Shown piece after piece: positions 1 to 5,341 of a stretch of 5,341 nt of DNA. A program made the position numbers and the translations under genes. The notes below the pieces were generated by a model. The model did not search any database and was not told where the DNA came from. It saw nothing but the letters and a program-made list of their open reading frames with translations. Position 1 is the first letter of the stretch, and every line of letters starts with the position of its first letter. The stretch is from assembly GCA_017650795.1 (NCBI GenBank), contig JAGCEE010000206.1, positions 1-5,341 of the forward strand, given 5' to 3'. The DNA comes from Clostridia bacterium. GTDB taxonomy: Bacteria > Bacillota > Clostridia > Christensenellales > UBA1242.

Positions 1-1217
1 ATTCCATGAAGACAAAATGGCAAAACGAAAAACAATCAATAGAGCGAATACAAAAAATAAAAGAACAAATAGAGAGTTTAAATGGCCAAATAGAAATGTC
101 CGAACGTAATTATGATTATAATAAGGCGGCAGAATTAAAATACTCAACACTTCCAAAACTAAAAGCAGAATTAGAGGAGTTAGAGAAAAATACAGAAGAA
201 AAAACCGAAGATAATTTGCTAAGAAGCAGGGTGACGGAAGAAGAAATAGCAAAAATAGTTGCTCGTTGGACAGGTATACCTGTAAGCAAGCTTGTCGAAA
301 GCGAGAAAGAAAAACTTATTCATCTTGGCGATATACTTCATCAAAGAATTGTTGGACAAAACGAGGCTGTCACAAAAGTTAGCGAGGCAATACTAAGGTC
401 TAGGGCGGGCATTGGTGACCCTAATCGTCCAATAGGTTCGTTTATGTTTTTGGGACCAACAGGTGTGGGCAAAACCGAGCTGTGTAAAGCACTTGCAAAA
501 TCATTGTTTGATGACGAAAAAAATATGGTGCGCATTGACATGACCGAGTATATGGAAAAGTTTAGTGTGTCAAGGTTAATTGGTGCACCTCCGGGATATG
601 TTGGATATGATGAGGGTGGCGAACTAACTGAGGCCGTAAGGCGACACCCATATAGCGTTGTACTCTTTGATGAAATAGAAAAAGCGCATCCTGATGTGTT
701 TAATATATTATTGCAGGTTCTTGATGACGGAAGAATAACCGATTCTCAGGGGCGAACTGTTGATTTTAAAAATACAATAATCATAATGACCTCAAATTTG
801 GGAGCAAATGCAATTTTAGAGGGCATAGGCGAAGATGGTAGCATATCAATACCAGCAAGAGAAGAAGTAGACGCACTTTTAAAAGCGCAGTTTAGACCAG
901 AATTTTTGAATAGATTAGATGACATAATAATGTTTAAACCATTAACAAAAGACGACATAAAAAAGATTGTTGATTTGCTTTTAACAAATTTACAAAATAG
1001 ATTAAAAGATAAAGAACTAACATTACAGGTCACCGATAAGGCAAAAGAGTTTATTATAGAAAATGGCTATGATATGTTGTTTGGCGCAAGACCACTAAAA
1101 AGATATATCAGCCACACCGTAGAGACAATGGTTGCAAAAGAACTTATTGCAAAAGATTTTAAGCCAAACACAAAAATAAAACTAGATGTTGACGGCGAAA
1201 GATTGGTATTGGTTTAA
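1..1217 (+). CDS. clpB: ATP-dependent disaggregase ClpB, C-terminal half (5' partial)
   Basis: ClpB is a cytoplasmic hexameric AAA+ chaperone that threads aggregated proteins through its pore, working with DnaK/DnaJ. The reading frame is open through the left edge, so the ATG at 6 is an internal Met and about half the protein is missing. Numbering from that Met, residues 1-70 are the end of the coiled-coil middle domain. The second AAA+ module follows: Walker A GPTGVGKT (150-157), pore loop GYVG (197-200), Walker B with D222/E223, sensor-1 TSN (262-264), arginine finger R303 in FRPEFLNRLD, and sensor-2 GAR (360-362). The C-terminal small domain is complete and ends in TAA. The middle-domain remnant and the LCKALA sequence after Walker A favour ClpB over ClpC, and no obvious IGF/LGF-type ClpP-docking loop is seen. 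All visible catalytic residues are intact. Any CtsR or HrcA operator would lie outside the window. Confidence 0.96.
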   Translation, partial: SMKTKWQNEKQSIERIQKIKEQIESLNGQIEMSERNYDYNKAAELKYSTLPKLKAELEELEKNTEEKTEDNLLRSRVTEEEIAKIVARWTGIPVSKLVESEKEKLIHLGDILHQRIVGQNEAVTKVSEAILRSRAGIGDPNRPIGSFMFLGPTGVGKTELCKALAKSLFDDEKNMVRIDMTEYMEKFSVSRLIGAPPGYVGYDEGGELTEAVRRHPYSVVLFDEIEKAHPDVFNILLQVLDDGRITDSQGRTVDFKNTIIIMTSNLGANAILEGIGEDGSISIPAREEVDALLKAQFRPEFLNRLDDIIMFKPLTKDDIKKIVDLLLTNLQNRLKDKELTLQVTDKAKEFIIENGYDMLFGARPLKRYISHTVETMVAKELIAKDFKPNTKIKLDVDGERLVLV

Positions 1218-1462
1218 GTAAAAAAAACATAAAAAAATAACTATTTTTTAAAAAAAAAGCTAAAAAATTGCGGTTTTTTGTTGTTTTTTAACAAAATATC
1301 ACAAAACAAAGTGTAAAACTTGTTTTAAACAATAAAGTTAATTTAATATTTAAGTCATATGGTTTTTAATTTTTATCTAAAGCAACAGACACCTGTTGCT
1401 TTTATCTTATTAAACATAATTGAAATAATATTAATCAACAGTATATGTATTTATCTTAAATA
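1218..1462. other. AT-rich non-coding spacer downstream of clpB
   Basis: No supportable gene is present on either strand between the clpB stop and the next promoter. The first part is A and T homopolymer runs, including an A/T-only inverted repeat at 1232-1249 and a loose 6-bp pairing at 1262-1279. Neither has the G/C stem of a credible terminator. The only well-formed structure is the hairpin at 1379-1402, annotated separately. From 1404 to 1462 I see only AT-rich DNA leading to the next promoter. Confidence 0.6.
1379..1405 (+). terminator. Rho-independent terminator, probably ending the clpB transcript
   Basis: A perfect 10-bp stem (1379-1388 with 1393-1402, AAAGCAACAG against CTGTTGCTTT) encloses the four-base loop ACAC and is followed by a T-rich tail (TTTTATCTTAT, from 1400). 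The T tract lies on the + strand side only, since the opposite flank does not give a good U-run, so it is read as terminating rightward transcription. It sits about 160 bases after the clpB stop, giving clpB an unusually long 3' untranslated region unless a weaker A/T hairpin acts earlier. It also insulates the next gene from clpB read-through. Confidence 0.8.
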
Positions 1463-1491
1463 TTGACAAACTTGTTATTTTTATGTAATAT
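1463..1491 (+). promoter_or_regulatory. Sigma-A-type promoter of the 202-aa gene
   Basis: A perfect -35 box TTGACA (1463-1468) is followed by a 17-base spacer and TAATAT (1486-1491), which matches four of six bases of the -10 consensus. The AT-rich TATATAA just downstream leaves the exact -10 register slightly uncertain. The predicted transcript start is near 1498, giving a leader of about 17 bases that is mostly ribosome binding site. It lies downstream of the 1379-1405 terminator, consistent with an independent transcription unit. Confidence 0.6.
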
Positions 1492-1500
1492 ATAAGCGCA

Positions 1501-1510
1501 AAAGGTGATG
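1501..1510 (+). promoter_or_regulatory. Ribosome binding site of the 202-aa gene
   Basis: AAAGGTGATG contains AGGTGAT, which is fully complementary to the usual 16S rRNA 3' end. It is placed four to six bases before the ATG at 1515. This fixes the start codon chosen for the 202-aa protein. Confidence 0.75.
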
Positions 1511-1514
1511 TAAT

Positions 1515-2123
1515 ATGAAATTAAAATTTTTAAGAAAATGTACAGATGGAGACAAGGCTTTTTATACAGATATTTATGAGCAAATAATGAGATGCGTTTG
1601 GGACGAATTATATATTCCAAATGGTCCGCAAAAAGATGCTCTACACGAAAAGAACGACCAACATATTTCAACACTTGTTAATATGTATCCAGAGCTATGG
1701 TATACATATAGGATAGTAGACAAGACCTTTCCTACAAGATATATTACACTAGCCGACTATTTACTGACATATAGTTACAACAATTCATTTATGCAAATAT
1801 TAAGAGAAAAAGATGCATTAAAAATAAAGAGCGTCGCAGGAATGCCTATTTTAAAATTGTGCCTTTTTAATCTTGGTAAAACTGATGCAACAGAAAGGTT
1901 GAAAGCTCTTGGCGAACTTATAAAGAGCGACCCAAAAATCATAAGGATAAAGGATCGACATGGTAAAAGTATAAAGCATTGGATTAGAGATATGCTAATA
2001 GACACACAAGATGTTTTTAAGAAGAAATATCCAGAAAGAATAGAAATGATTGAAAAAAATGAAGATGCCTTAAGAGAGTTAAAAAGAACAATACTGCAAG
2101 TGGAAATGGAGCGGGCAAAATAA
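1515..2123 (+). CDS. Hypothetical protein, possibly with degenerate ankyrin-like repeats
   Basis: I do not recognise this 202-aa protein as a member of a named family. It has no signal peptide or membrane segment and appears soluble, cytoplasmic and mostly helical, with a charged C-terminal helix (about 170-202) that could form a coiled coil. Between residues 75 and 180 the sequence falls into roughly three helix-turn-helix units. Their openings (ITLADYLL at 77-84, MPILKLCLF at 110-118, KSIKHWIRDM at 151-160) loosely resemble the TPLHxA start of ankyrin repeats. The stretch RIKDRHGKSIKHW (144-156) is the closest match to the ankyrin D-x-x-G-x-T-x-x-H turn. This reading is an inference from spacing and pattern. 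A role in protein-protein interaction would follow from it, but no partner is indicated. The start is well supported by a strong ribosome binding site, and the gene has its own promoter and terminator. Codon use matches its neighbours. Confidence 0.85.
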   Translation: MKLKFLRKCTDGDKAFYTDIYEQIMRCVWDELYIPNGPQKDALHEKNDQHISTLVNMYPELWYTYRIVDKTFPTRYITLADYLLTYSYNNSFMQILREKDALKIKSVAGMPILKLCLFNLGKTDATERLKALGELIKSDPKIIRIKDRHGKSIKHWIRDMLIDTQDVFKKKYPERIEMIEKNEDALRELKRTILQVEMERAK

Positions 2124-2133
2124 AACATATTAA

Positions 2134-2170
2134 AAAGAAATCGCAAACACAATAGTTGCGGTTTTTTTTT
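2134..2170 (+). terminator. Rho-independent terminator of the 202-aa gene
   Basis: The core stem pairs CGCAA (2142-2146) with TTGCG (2156-2160) around a nine-base loop. The stem extends outward by a U-G pair and several A-U pairs, because the A-rich left flank pairs with the run of nine T's at 2162-2170. This is a typical intrinsic terminator, beginning about ten bases after the stop codon. It separates the 202-aa gene from the regulator gene. Confidence 0.85.
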
Positions 2171-2176
2171 AACAAA

Positions 2177-2186
2177 TCAAATTTGA
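2177..2186. promoter_or_regulatory. Possible operator overlapping the -35 box
   Basis: TCAAATTTGA is a perfect 10-bp palindrome whose right end overlaps the TTGACA -35 box (2183-2188) of the winged-helix regulator gene. A protein bound here would block RNA polymerase, so autoregulation by the encoded regulator is plausible. Short palindromes are common in AT-rich DNA, and no second copy is seen upstream of the neighbouring genes, so this is tentative. Confidence 0.25.
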
Positions 2187-2212
2187 CATGGTCTTTACTA
2201 TTTTGATATAAT
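2183..2212 (+). promoter_or_regulatory. Strong extended -10 promoter of the regulator gene
   Basis: A perfect -35 TTGACA (2183-2188), an 18-base spacer and a perfect -10 TATAAT (2207-2212) preceded by TG plus one base (2204-2206) form an almost ideal extended -10 sigma-A promoter. The predicted start is near 2219, so the message would begin essentially at the ribosome binding site with a leader of about 15 bases. A promoter this close to consensus in front of a regulator gene suggests expression limited by a repressor, possibly the product itself. Confidence 0.8.
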
Positions 2213-2218
2213 TTTACT

Positions 2219-2226
2219 AAAGGTGA
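2219..2226 (+). promoter_or_regulatory. Ribosome binding site of the regulator gene
   Basis: AAAGGTGA lies seven bases before the ATG at 2234 and fixes that start. It is nearly the same sequence as the site in front of the 202-aa gene. Confidence 0.7.
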
Positions 2227-2233
2227 GTGCATT

Positions 2234-2617
2234 ATGAGAAAAAAGAAAAATTTGGGAGTAGTCCTACGAATATTAAAGATTTTACAAACCGAAACCGATA
2301 GCGAGCATTTAATAACACAAAAAGAAATTATAAAGATGCTTAAAAAAGATGGAATAAATTGTAGAAGATATACCATAGAACGAAATCTAGATACAATAAA
2401 GGCGCTTGGTTATGATGTTGTCACAATAAAAGGCACAGGTACATACTTAAACAATCATGGTTTAAATGCAAATGATGTATATGTTCTTTTGGAAGGGATA
2501 AATAGAGCCAACTTTGCATTGGAAAGGGGTTATGTAGAAGAGATACAAGATAAACTTCTTGCAAACCTTAACAAGTACGAAATAGAAGAACTAAAAAACA
2601 AAAATATGATTGTATAG
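2234..2617 (+). CDS. Winged helix-turn-helix transcriptional regulator, WYL-family N-terminus without a WYL domain
   Basis: This 127-aa protein is probably a DNA-binding transcription factor. Residues 7-19 form the first helix, 28-38 (TQKEIIKMLKK) the second, and 44-59 (RRYTIERNLDTIKALGY region) the recognition helix. Residues 60-72 (DVVTIKGTGTYL) have the shape of a wing. The order ILxIL, then LTQxEI, then TIxRNLxxIKxxGYD is typical of the DeoR-like winged helix at the N-terminus of WYL-domain regulators. Residues 77-95 (LNANDVYVLLEGINRANF region) match the helix that usually follows the winged helix and leads into the WYL domain. A full WYL regulator is about 300 residues, whereas this one ends in TAG soon after that helix. 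No WYL remnant is visible in the 95 bases downstream in any frame. It may be a natural short form that dimerises through its C-terminal helices, or an old truncation. Ligand and target genes are unknown. It has its own strong promoter. Confidence 0.85.
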   Translation: MRKKKNLGVVLRILKILQTETDSEHLITQKEIIKMLKKDGINCRRYTIERNLDTIKALGYDVVTIKGTGTYLNNHGLNANDVYVLLEGINRANFALERGYVEEIQDKLLANLNKYEIEELKNKNMIV

Positions 2618-2670
2618 AATACAAACTATATAGTGCGATAAATAAAAAAATGGGTTAAATTATTCTTTTT

Positions 2671-2698
2671 TTGCCAATTTTTTAAAAAATTATATATT
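2671..2698 (+). promoter_or_regulatory. Putative promoter of comEC-holA
   Basis: TTGCCA (2671-2676, five of six bases to TTGACA), a 16-base spacer and TATATT (2693-2698, five of six to TATAAT) form a plausible sigma-A promoter. Transcription would start near 2705, only about eight bases before the comEC ATG. The spacer is occupied almost exactly by the 16-bp palindrome AATTTTTTAAAAAATT (2676-2691). That palindrome could be an operator, a weak A/T-only terminator for the preceding gene, or chance. The surrounding DNA is very AT-rich, so false promoter matches are likely. Confidence 0.4.
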
Positions 2699-2712
2699 TT
2701 TTATTAAAACAT

Positions 2713-4800
2713 ATGAAAAAACAAATAATTCATTCAAGACCGCTTCTTTTTATATTCCTTGCCTTTGGGCTGGGTATATATTTTGCAAGACCAATTTACA
2801 CCTGCGAGTTTTGGGTGATTTTATTTTGCTCTCTTGCTTTTTTGGTGGTAGCTTTTTTGTGTATAAAATTTAAACATTTTAAAAGAATTTTATATATTAC
2901 AATTGCAGTTTGCGTGGGGATTTTGTCTGCACTTTTTACTGATACTCTTTATGTGCAAAATCATTATGAGGGTAGCACTCTTATATCTGGCAGGGTTATG
3001 GTAGCAAAAAATTTTGATTATAACTGCTCGGTAGTTTTAGATAACGTTTTAATAGATGGCAAATCTTCTGGCGAAAATATTTTAGTTACCGTGTTTAATG
3101 CAACAGAGATACAAATAGGAGATACAATGTCGCTAATAGGCAAACTAAAAGATGTATCTTTGTTTACATTAAAAAACTTTAATAGCTATTATTATCACAA
3201 CGGCATAAAGCATATCACATCGGTTGATTTTACAAATATTTCGATTATAAAATCAAATAATTTAACATGGGCAGAAAATGTTAGGTTATCTGTTAAAGAA
3301 CTACTGATAAATAATATGAGCGAAACAGAGGCAAGTGTTTGCTATGCTAGTCTTTTTGGCGACAAATCGGATATTCCAAACAATGTTAAAACCAATTTTT
3401 CAATAAGCTCGCAGGCACATCTTCTTGCTGTGTCAGGCCTTCATATTGGATTTTTAGTTGCTTTTATTTCTAAACTTCTTTCAAAAACCAAAATAAAAAA
3501 ATACGCAAAAGTGATGGTTTTGATTGTGATTTTAGGATTTTATTGTTATTTATGCTCATTTGCTTCATCGGTTGTAAGAGCAAGCATCATGTTTTTAATA
3601 CTAAGTTTCGGTGGAATAATTGGGCGAAAGTATGATAGATTAAATGCATGGAGTGTGGCAGGTCTTTGTATTTTGCTAATAAGGCCAATGTATGTGTATG
3701 ACTTGGGCTTTTTGCTTAGTTTTGCGTGTGTATTCTGCATAATAGTTTTTATGAACCCAGCAAAAAGATTATTGCTAAAAATGCACGTGCCAGAGTTTTT
3801 AGCTTTTCCTCTTTCGGTCTCAATTTCTGTTCAAATTGGTCTTTTGCCAATCCTTTCAATGGGGTATTCAAAGATCTCACTATTAGGAATAATTGCGAGT
3901 GTAATAACCGTTCCATTTTTTGAAATTATCTTTATTATGCTTTTTGTTTTTTCTACCATATGCCTAATACTGCCATTTTTAACGCTTTTGTTAAAAATTC
4001 CAATGATGCTAATGGGTGGTCTAATTTGGCTCGTGGAACAAATTGCAAGTTTTAAATGGGCAATTATAGAATTAACAAGGCTCACCGGCATTTTGGTTAT
4101 ATCCATTTATGTTGCTTTCTTTATTTGCTCAAATTTAATAAATATAGGCAAAACAATAAAGCTTTATAGTATTGCAGTCTTACTTTTGGTTGCCGTAATA
4201 ATAACTTCCTTTATGACAAAAGCCATAGATGTAAACGGCAAGAGATTTGCTATTTTTTCGGCATATGGCAAAAGTGCTTATTATGTTGAAGTTGGCAGTA
4301 GTAGTTATTTCGTGGGCGATTTTAATAATGCATTAATAAATGCCGGCAGAAGTTTTTTAAAATCAACTAATATTTATAATGTGGATTACTATATTTCGTT
4401 CTCTAAAAACTCACCCAATGATGATGAGTGTTTTGGCAATATCTATAACTTAGAAAATATTGAAAATTTTGGTTTAGAGCAGAATTCAAATGTGGAAATT
4501 GTTAAACTAAATAATAAATTGGCAGGAATTGTTTTACAAAATGAAAATAAAAAGATATTCTTTTGTACAAACCAAAAATTTTTTGATGGTCTTTGCCAAG
4601 ATTTTGCATTAGAGCACTATGATATTGATTTGATTGTGGGCGATGCAAAATATGTGATGCAATATGCAAGTTATTTGGATTGCATAGTTATAAAAGACGG
4701 TGAAGAAATAATAAATAAAACAACAAGCACCAAATTATCCGGAAATTATATGTTTGATTTTGAAGATAACAAAGTATTAAATTTAAGGAGTGTAGACTAA
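2713..4800 (+). CDS. comEC: ComEC/Rec2 family DNA-uptake channel protein
   Basis: ComEC is the inner-membrane channel that carries single-stranded DNA into the cytoplasm during natural transformation. Residues 11-76 hold about three membrane helices. Residues 85-180 form the OB-fold-like DUF4131 region, with a NFNSYYYHNGI motif (155-165) matching the family's NFDYRRYLxxxGI. Residues 203-500 are the Competence domain, with HLLAVSGLHIG (236-246), VVRASIM (287-293), DLGFLLSF (330-337) and QIGLLPI (374-380), and about ten further membrane helices. Residues 503-695 occupy the place of the metallo-beta-lactamase-like domain, but its metal ligands are absent: the HxHxDH position reads SKNSPNDDE. At 695 residues it is a fairly ordinary length. 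No ribosome binding site precedes the ATG, and no in-frame alternative start exists upstream before a stop at 2683. The gene overlaps holA by one base. No comEA is seen beside it. The family call is firm, but whether this protein still supports transformation is unknown. Confidence 0.95.
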   Translation: MKKQIIHSRPLLFIFLAFGLGIYFARPIYTCEFWVILFCSLAFLVVAFLCIKFKHFKRILYITIAVCVGILSALFTDTLYVQNHYEGSTLISGRVMVAKNFDYNCSVVLDNVLIDGKSSGENILVTVFNATEIQIGDTMSLIGKLKDVSLFTLKNFNSYYYHNGIKHITSVDFTNISIIKSNNLTWAENVRLSVKELLINNMSETEASVCYASLFGDKSDIPNNVKTNFSISSQAHLLAVSGLHIGFLVAFISKLLSKTKIKKYAKVMVLIVILGFYCYLCSFASSVVRASIMFLILSFGGIIGRKYDRLNAWSVAGLCILLIRPMYVYDLGFLLSFACVFCIIVFMNPAKRLLLKMHVPEFLAFPLSVSISVQIGLLPILSMGYSKISLLGIIASVITVPFFEIIFIMLFVFSTICLILPFLTLLLKIPMMLMGGLIWLVEQIASFKWAIIELTRLTGILVISIYVAFFICSNLINIGKTIKLYSIAVLLLVAVIITSFMTKAIDVNGKRFAIFSAYGKSAYYVEVGSSSYFVGDFNNALINAGRSFLKSTNIYNVDYYISFSKNSPNDDECFGNIYNLENIENFGLEQNSNVEIVKLNNKLAGIVLQNENKKIFFCTNQKFFDGLCQDFALEHYDIDLIVGDAKYVMQYASYLDCIVIKDGEEIINKTTSTKLSGNYMFDFEDNKVLNLRSVD
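4785..4790 (+). promoter_or_regulatory. Ribosome binding site of holA inside the end of comEC
   Basis: AAGGAG lies nine bases before the ATG at 4800 and within the last codons of comEC. It settles the holA start at 4800 and indicates independent ribosome entry besides coupling at the TAATG overlap. Confidence 0.8.
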
Positions 4801-5341
4801 TGCAGGAAATTGATTTCAAAGTACAATACTTAATATATGAATTAAATGGCGATGCTCTAATTTGTCAAAAAACACTCACAAAAATAAAAGAGCATTATGA
4901 TATTAAAGAAATGTCTATTTCTGAGTTTAATGACGAAAACTTTGAGGCGTTAAGCGTTATAAATAGTGCAAATCAATTTTCATTCTTTGACGATAAAAGG
5001 CTTATTGTTATAAATAATATAGAAAAGGCATTAACAAAAGACGAGCAGGCAATTTTTAACTCATACACAAAAAATCCAAACAAAAATGCAATTATAGTAA
5101 TAGTAAACTCATATGGCTATAACGCTTTTGAATTTATTAAGGACAAAAAAGTAATTGATTGCATTGCGGACAATTTCTATTCATACAACTATATTAAAAA
5201 TGAATTTGAAAAAAGAGGAAAGAAAATTCAACAGCCCGAAATAAAACTTCTTGCAGATTACTGCATGAATGATATGGTAAAAATAGAACTTGAAATTTCT
5301 AAAATTTGCGCATATATGCAAGATTACAGCGAAGTGACTAA
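4800..5341 (+). CDS. holA: DNA polymerase III delta subunit HolA, N-terminal part (3' partial)
   Basis: HolA is the delta subunit of the DNA polymerase III clamp loader, which opens the beta sliding clamp and helps place it on primed DNA. The window holds 180 codons and the frame is still open at the right edge. The family is usually about 330-340 residues, so roughly half is present. Visible hallmarks are YLIYELNGDAL (10-20), matching the family's YLIYGxDxxL opening, FFDDKRLIVI (62-71), where delta subunits typically have PFFsdKRLVvv, and a predicted strand NAIIVIV (96-102). NDMVKIELEISKICAY (157-172) matches the gNDLrrlenEleKLalY motif of domain II. The ATG shares its A with the comEC stop (TAATG) and has a good ribosome binding site, so the two are cotranscribed and probably translationally coupled. 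comEC-holA, often followed by rpsT, is a common Firmicutes arrangement. Nothing looks broken in the visible part. Confidence 0.93.
   Translation, partial: MQEIDFKVQYLIYELNGDALICQKTLTKIKEHYDIKEMSISEFNDENFEALSVINSANQFSFFDDKRLIVINNIEKALTKDEQAIFNSYTKNPNKNAIIVIVNSYGYNAFEFIKDKKVIDCIADNFYSYNYIKNEFEKRGKKIQQPEIKLLADYCMNDMVKIELEISKICAYMQDYSEVT

Noticed and set aside
6..8. ATG at 6 as the start of a 403-aa protein
   Set aside because: The frame is open upstream to the window edge, and the sequence after this Met begins inside the ClpB middle-domain coiled coil, so it is an internal Met of a longer protein.
1232..1279. A/T-only inverted repeat (1232-1249) and AAAAAA-TTGCGG-TTTTTT (1262-1279) as clpB terminators
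   Set aside because: The stems have no G/C pairs, and the first is followed by A's, not T's, on the + strand. The hairpin at 1379-1402 is a far better candidate.
1320..1332. TTGTTTTAAACAA inverted repeat as an operator
   Set aside because: It has six-base arms around one base in very AT-rich DNA, with no promoter or gene start beside it. Chance occurrence is likely.
1401..1458. Repeated TTTATCTTA (1401-1409 and 1450-1458, with a near copy at 1372-1380)
   Set aside because: The nine-base motif is low complexity and AT-rich, its spacing is irregular, and one copy is simply the T tail of the terminator.
1775..2376. Reverse-strand open frames of about 119-125 codons across the two small genes
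   Set aside because: They are antisense to well-supported genes, rich in Phe/Ser/Leu as expected from reading AT-rich genes backwards, and run across the terminator and promoter between the genes.
2641..2677. Pairing of AAAAAAA (2644-2650) with TTTTTTT (2666-2672) as a terminator for the regulator gene
   Set aside because: Only the A/T arms pair, the 15-base interior does not form a stable stem, and no T tract follows the structure.
3546..4106. Small open frames on both strands inside comEC
   Set aside because: They lie within conserved ComEC membrane-domain sequence, lack ribosome binding sites and resemble no protein family.
1..5341. Alternative genetic code (UGA read as tryptophan), considered because of the low G+C
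   Set aside because: The ten tryptophan codons checked in the visible genes are all TGG, and no in-frame TGA occurs in any conserved gene, so the standard code explains everything.

Overview
This is an AT-rich window (roughly 30% G+C by eye) from a bacterial chromosome. It most likely comes from an uncultured, low-GC member of the Firmicutes/Bacillota, perhaps a clostridial lineage. The evidence is the AT bias, strong ATA/AGA/AAA codon preference, consensus sigma-A-type promoters, AAGGAG/AGGTGA ribosome binding sites, and the comEC-holA gene pair that is common in Firmicutes. The code looks standard: ten tryptophans I checked across the genes are all TGG, no gene has an in-frame TGA, and the visible stops are TAA (three) and TAG (one). 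Genus cannot be assigned from this window.

All genes are on the + strand. (1) Positions 1-1217 hold the C-terminal half of the disaggregase ClpB, cut by the left edge. (2) Positions 1218-1462 are AT-rich non-coding DNA ending the clpB transcript at a clean hairpin terminator (1379-1405). (3) A 202-aa protein of unknown function (1515-2123) has its own promoter and terminator and may carry degenerate ankyrin-like helical repeats. (4) A 127-aa winged-helix regulator (2234-2617) looks like the N-terminal part of a WYL-family regulator with no WYL sensor domain. It has a near-perfect extended -10 promoter with a palindrome over its -35 box. (5) A 695-aa ComEC DNA-uptake channel (2713-4800) has a C-terminal metallo-beta-lactamase-like domain that appears to have lost all its metal ligands. 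(6) The first 180 residues of HolA, the delta subunit of the DNA polymerase III clamp loader, run from 4800 off the right edge and overlap the comEC stop codon by one base.

clpB (protein quality control), comEC (DNA uptake) and holA (replication) are housekeeping or conserved genes. comEC and holA are translationally linked. The two small genes between clpB and comEC are separate single-gene transcription units and form the least familiar part of the window. I see no mobile element, CRISPR array, tRNA, rRNA or phage signature. The most notable observations are the apparently inactive ComEC nuclease-like domain, the WYL-less regulator with a possible autoregulatory site, and the comEC start, which has no ribosome binding site and lies just downstream of a plausible promoter.
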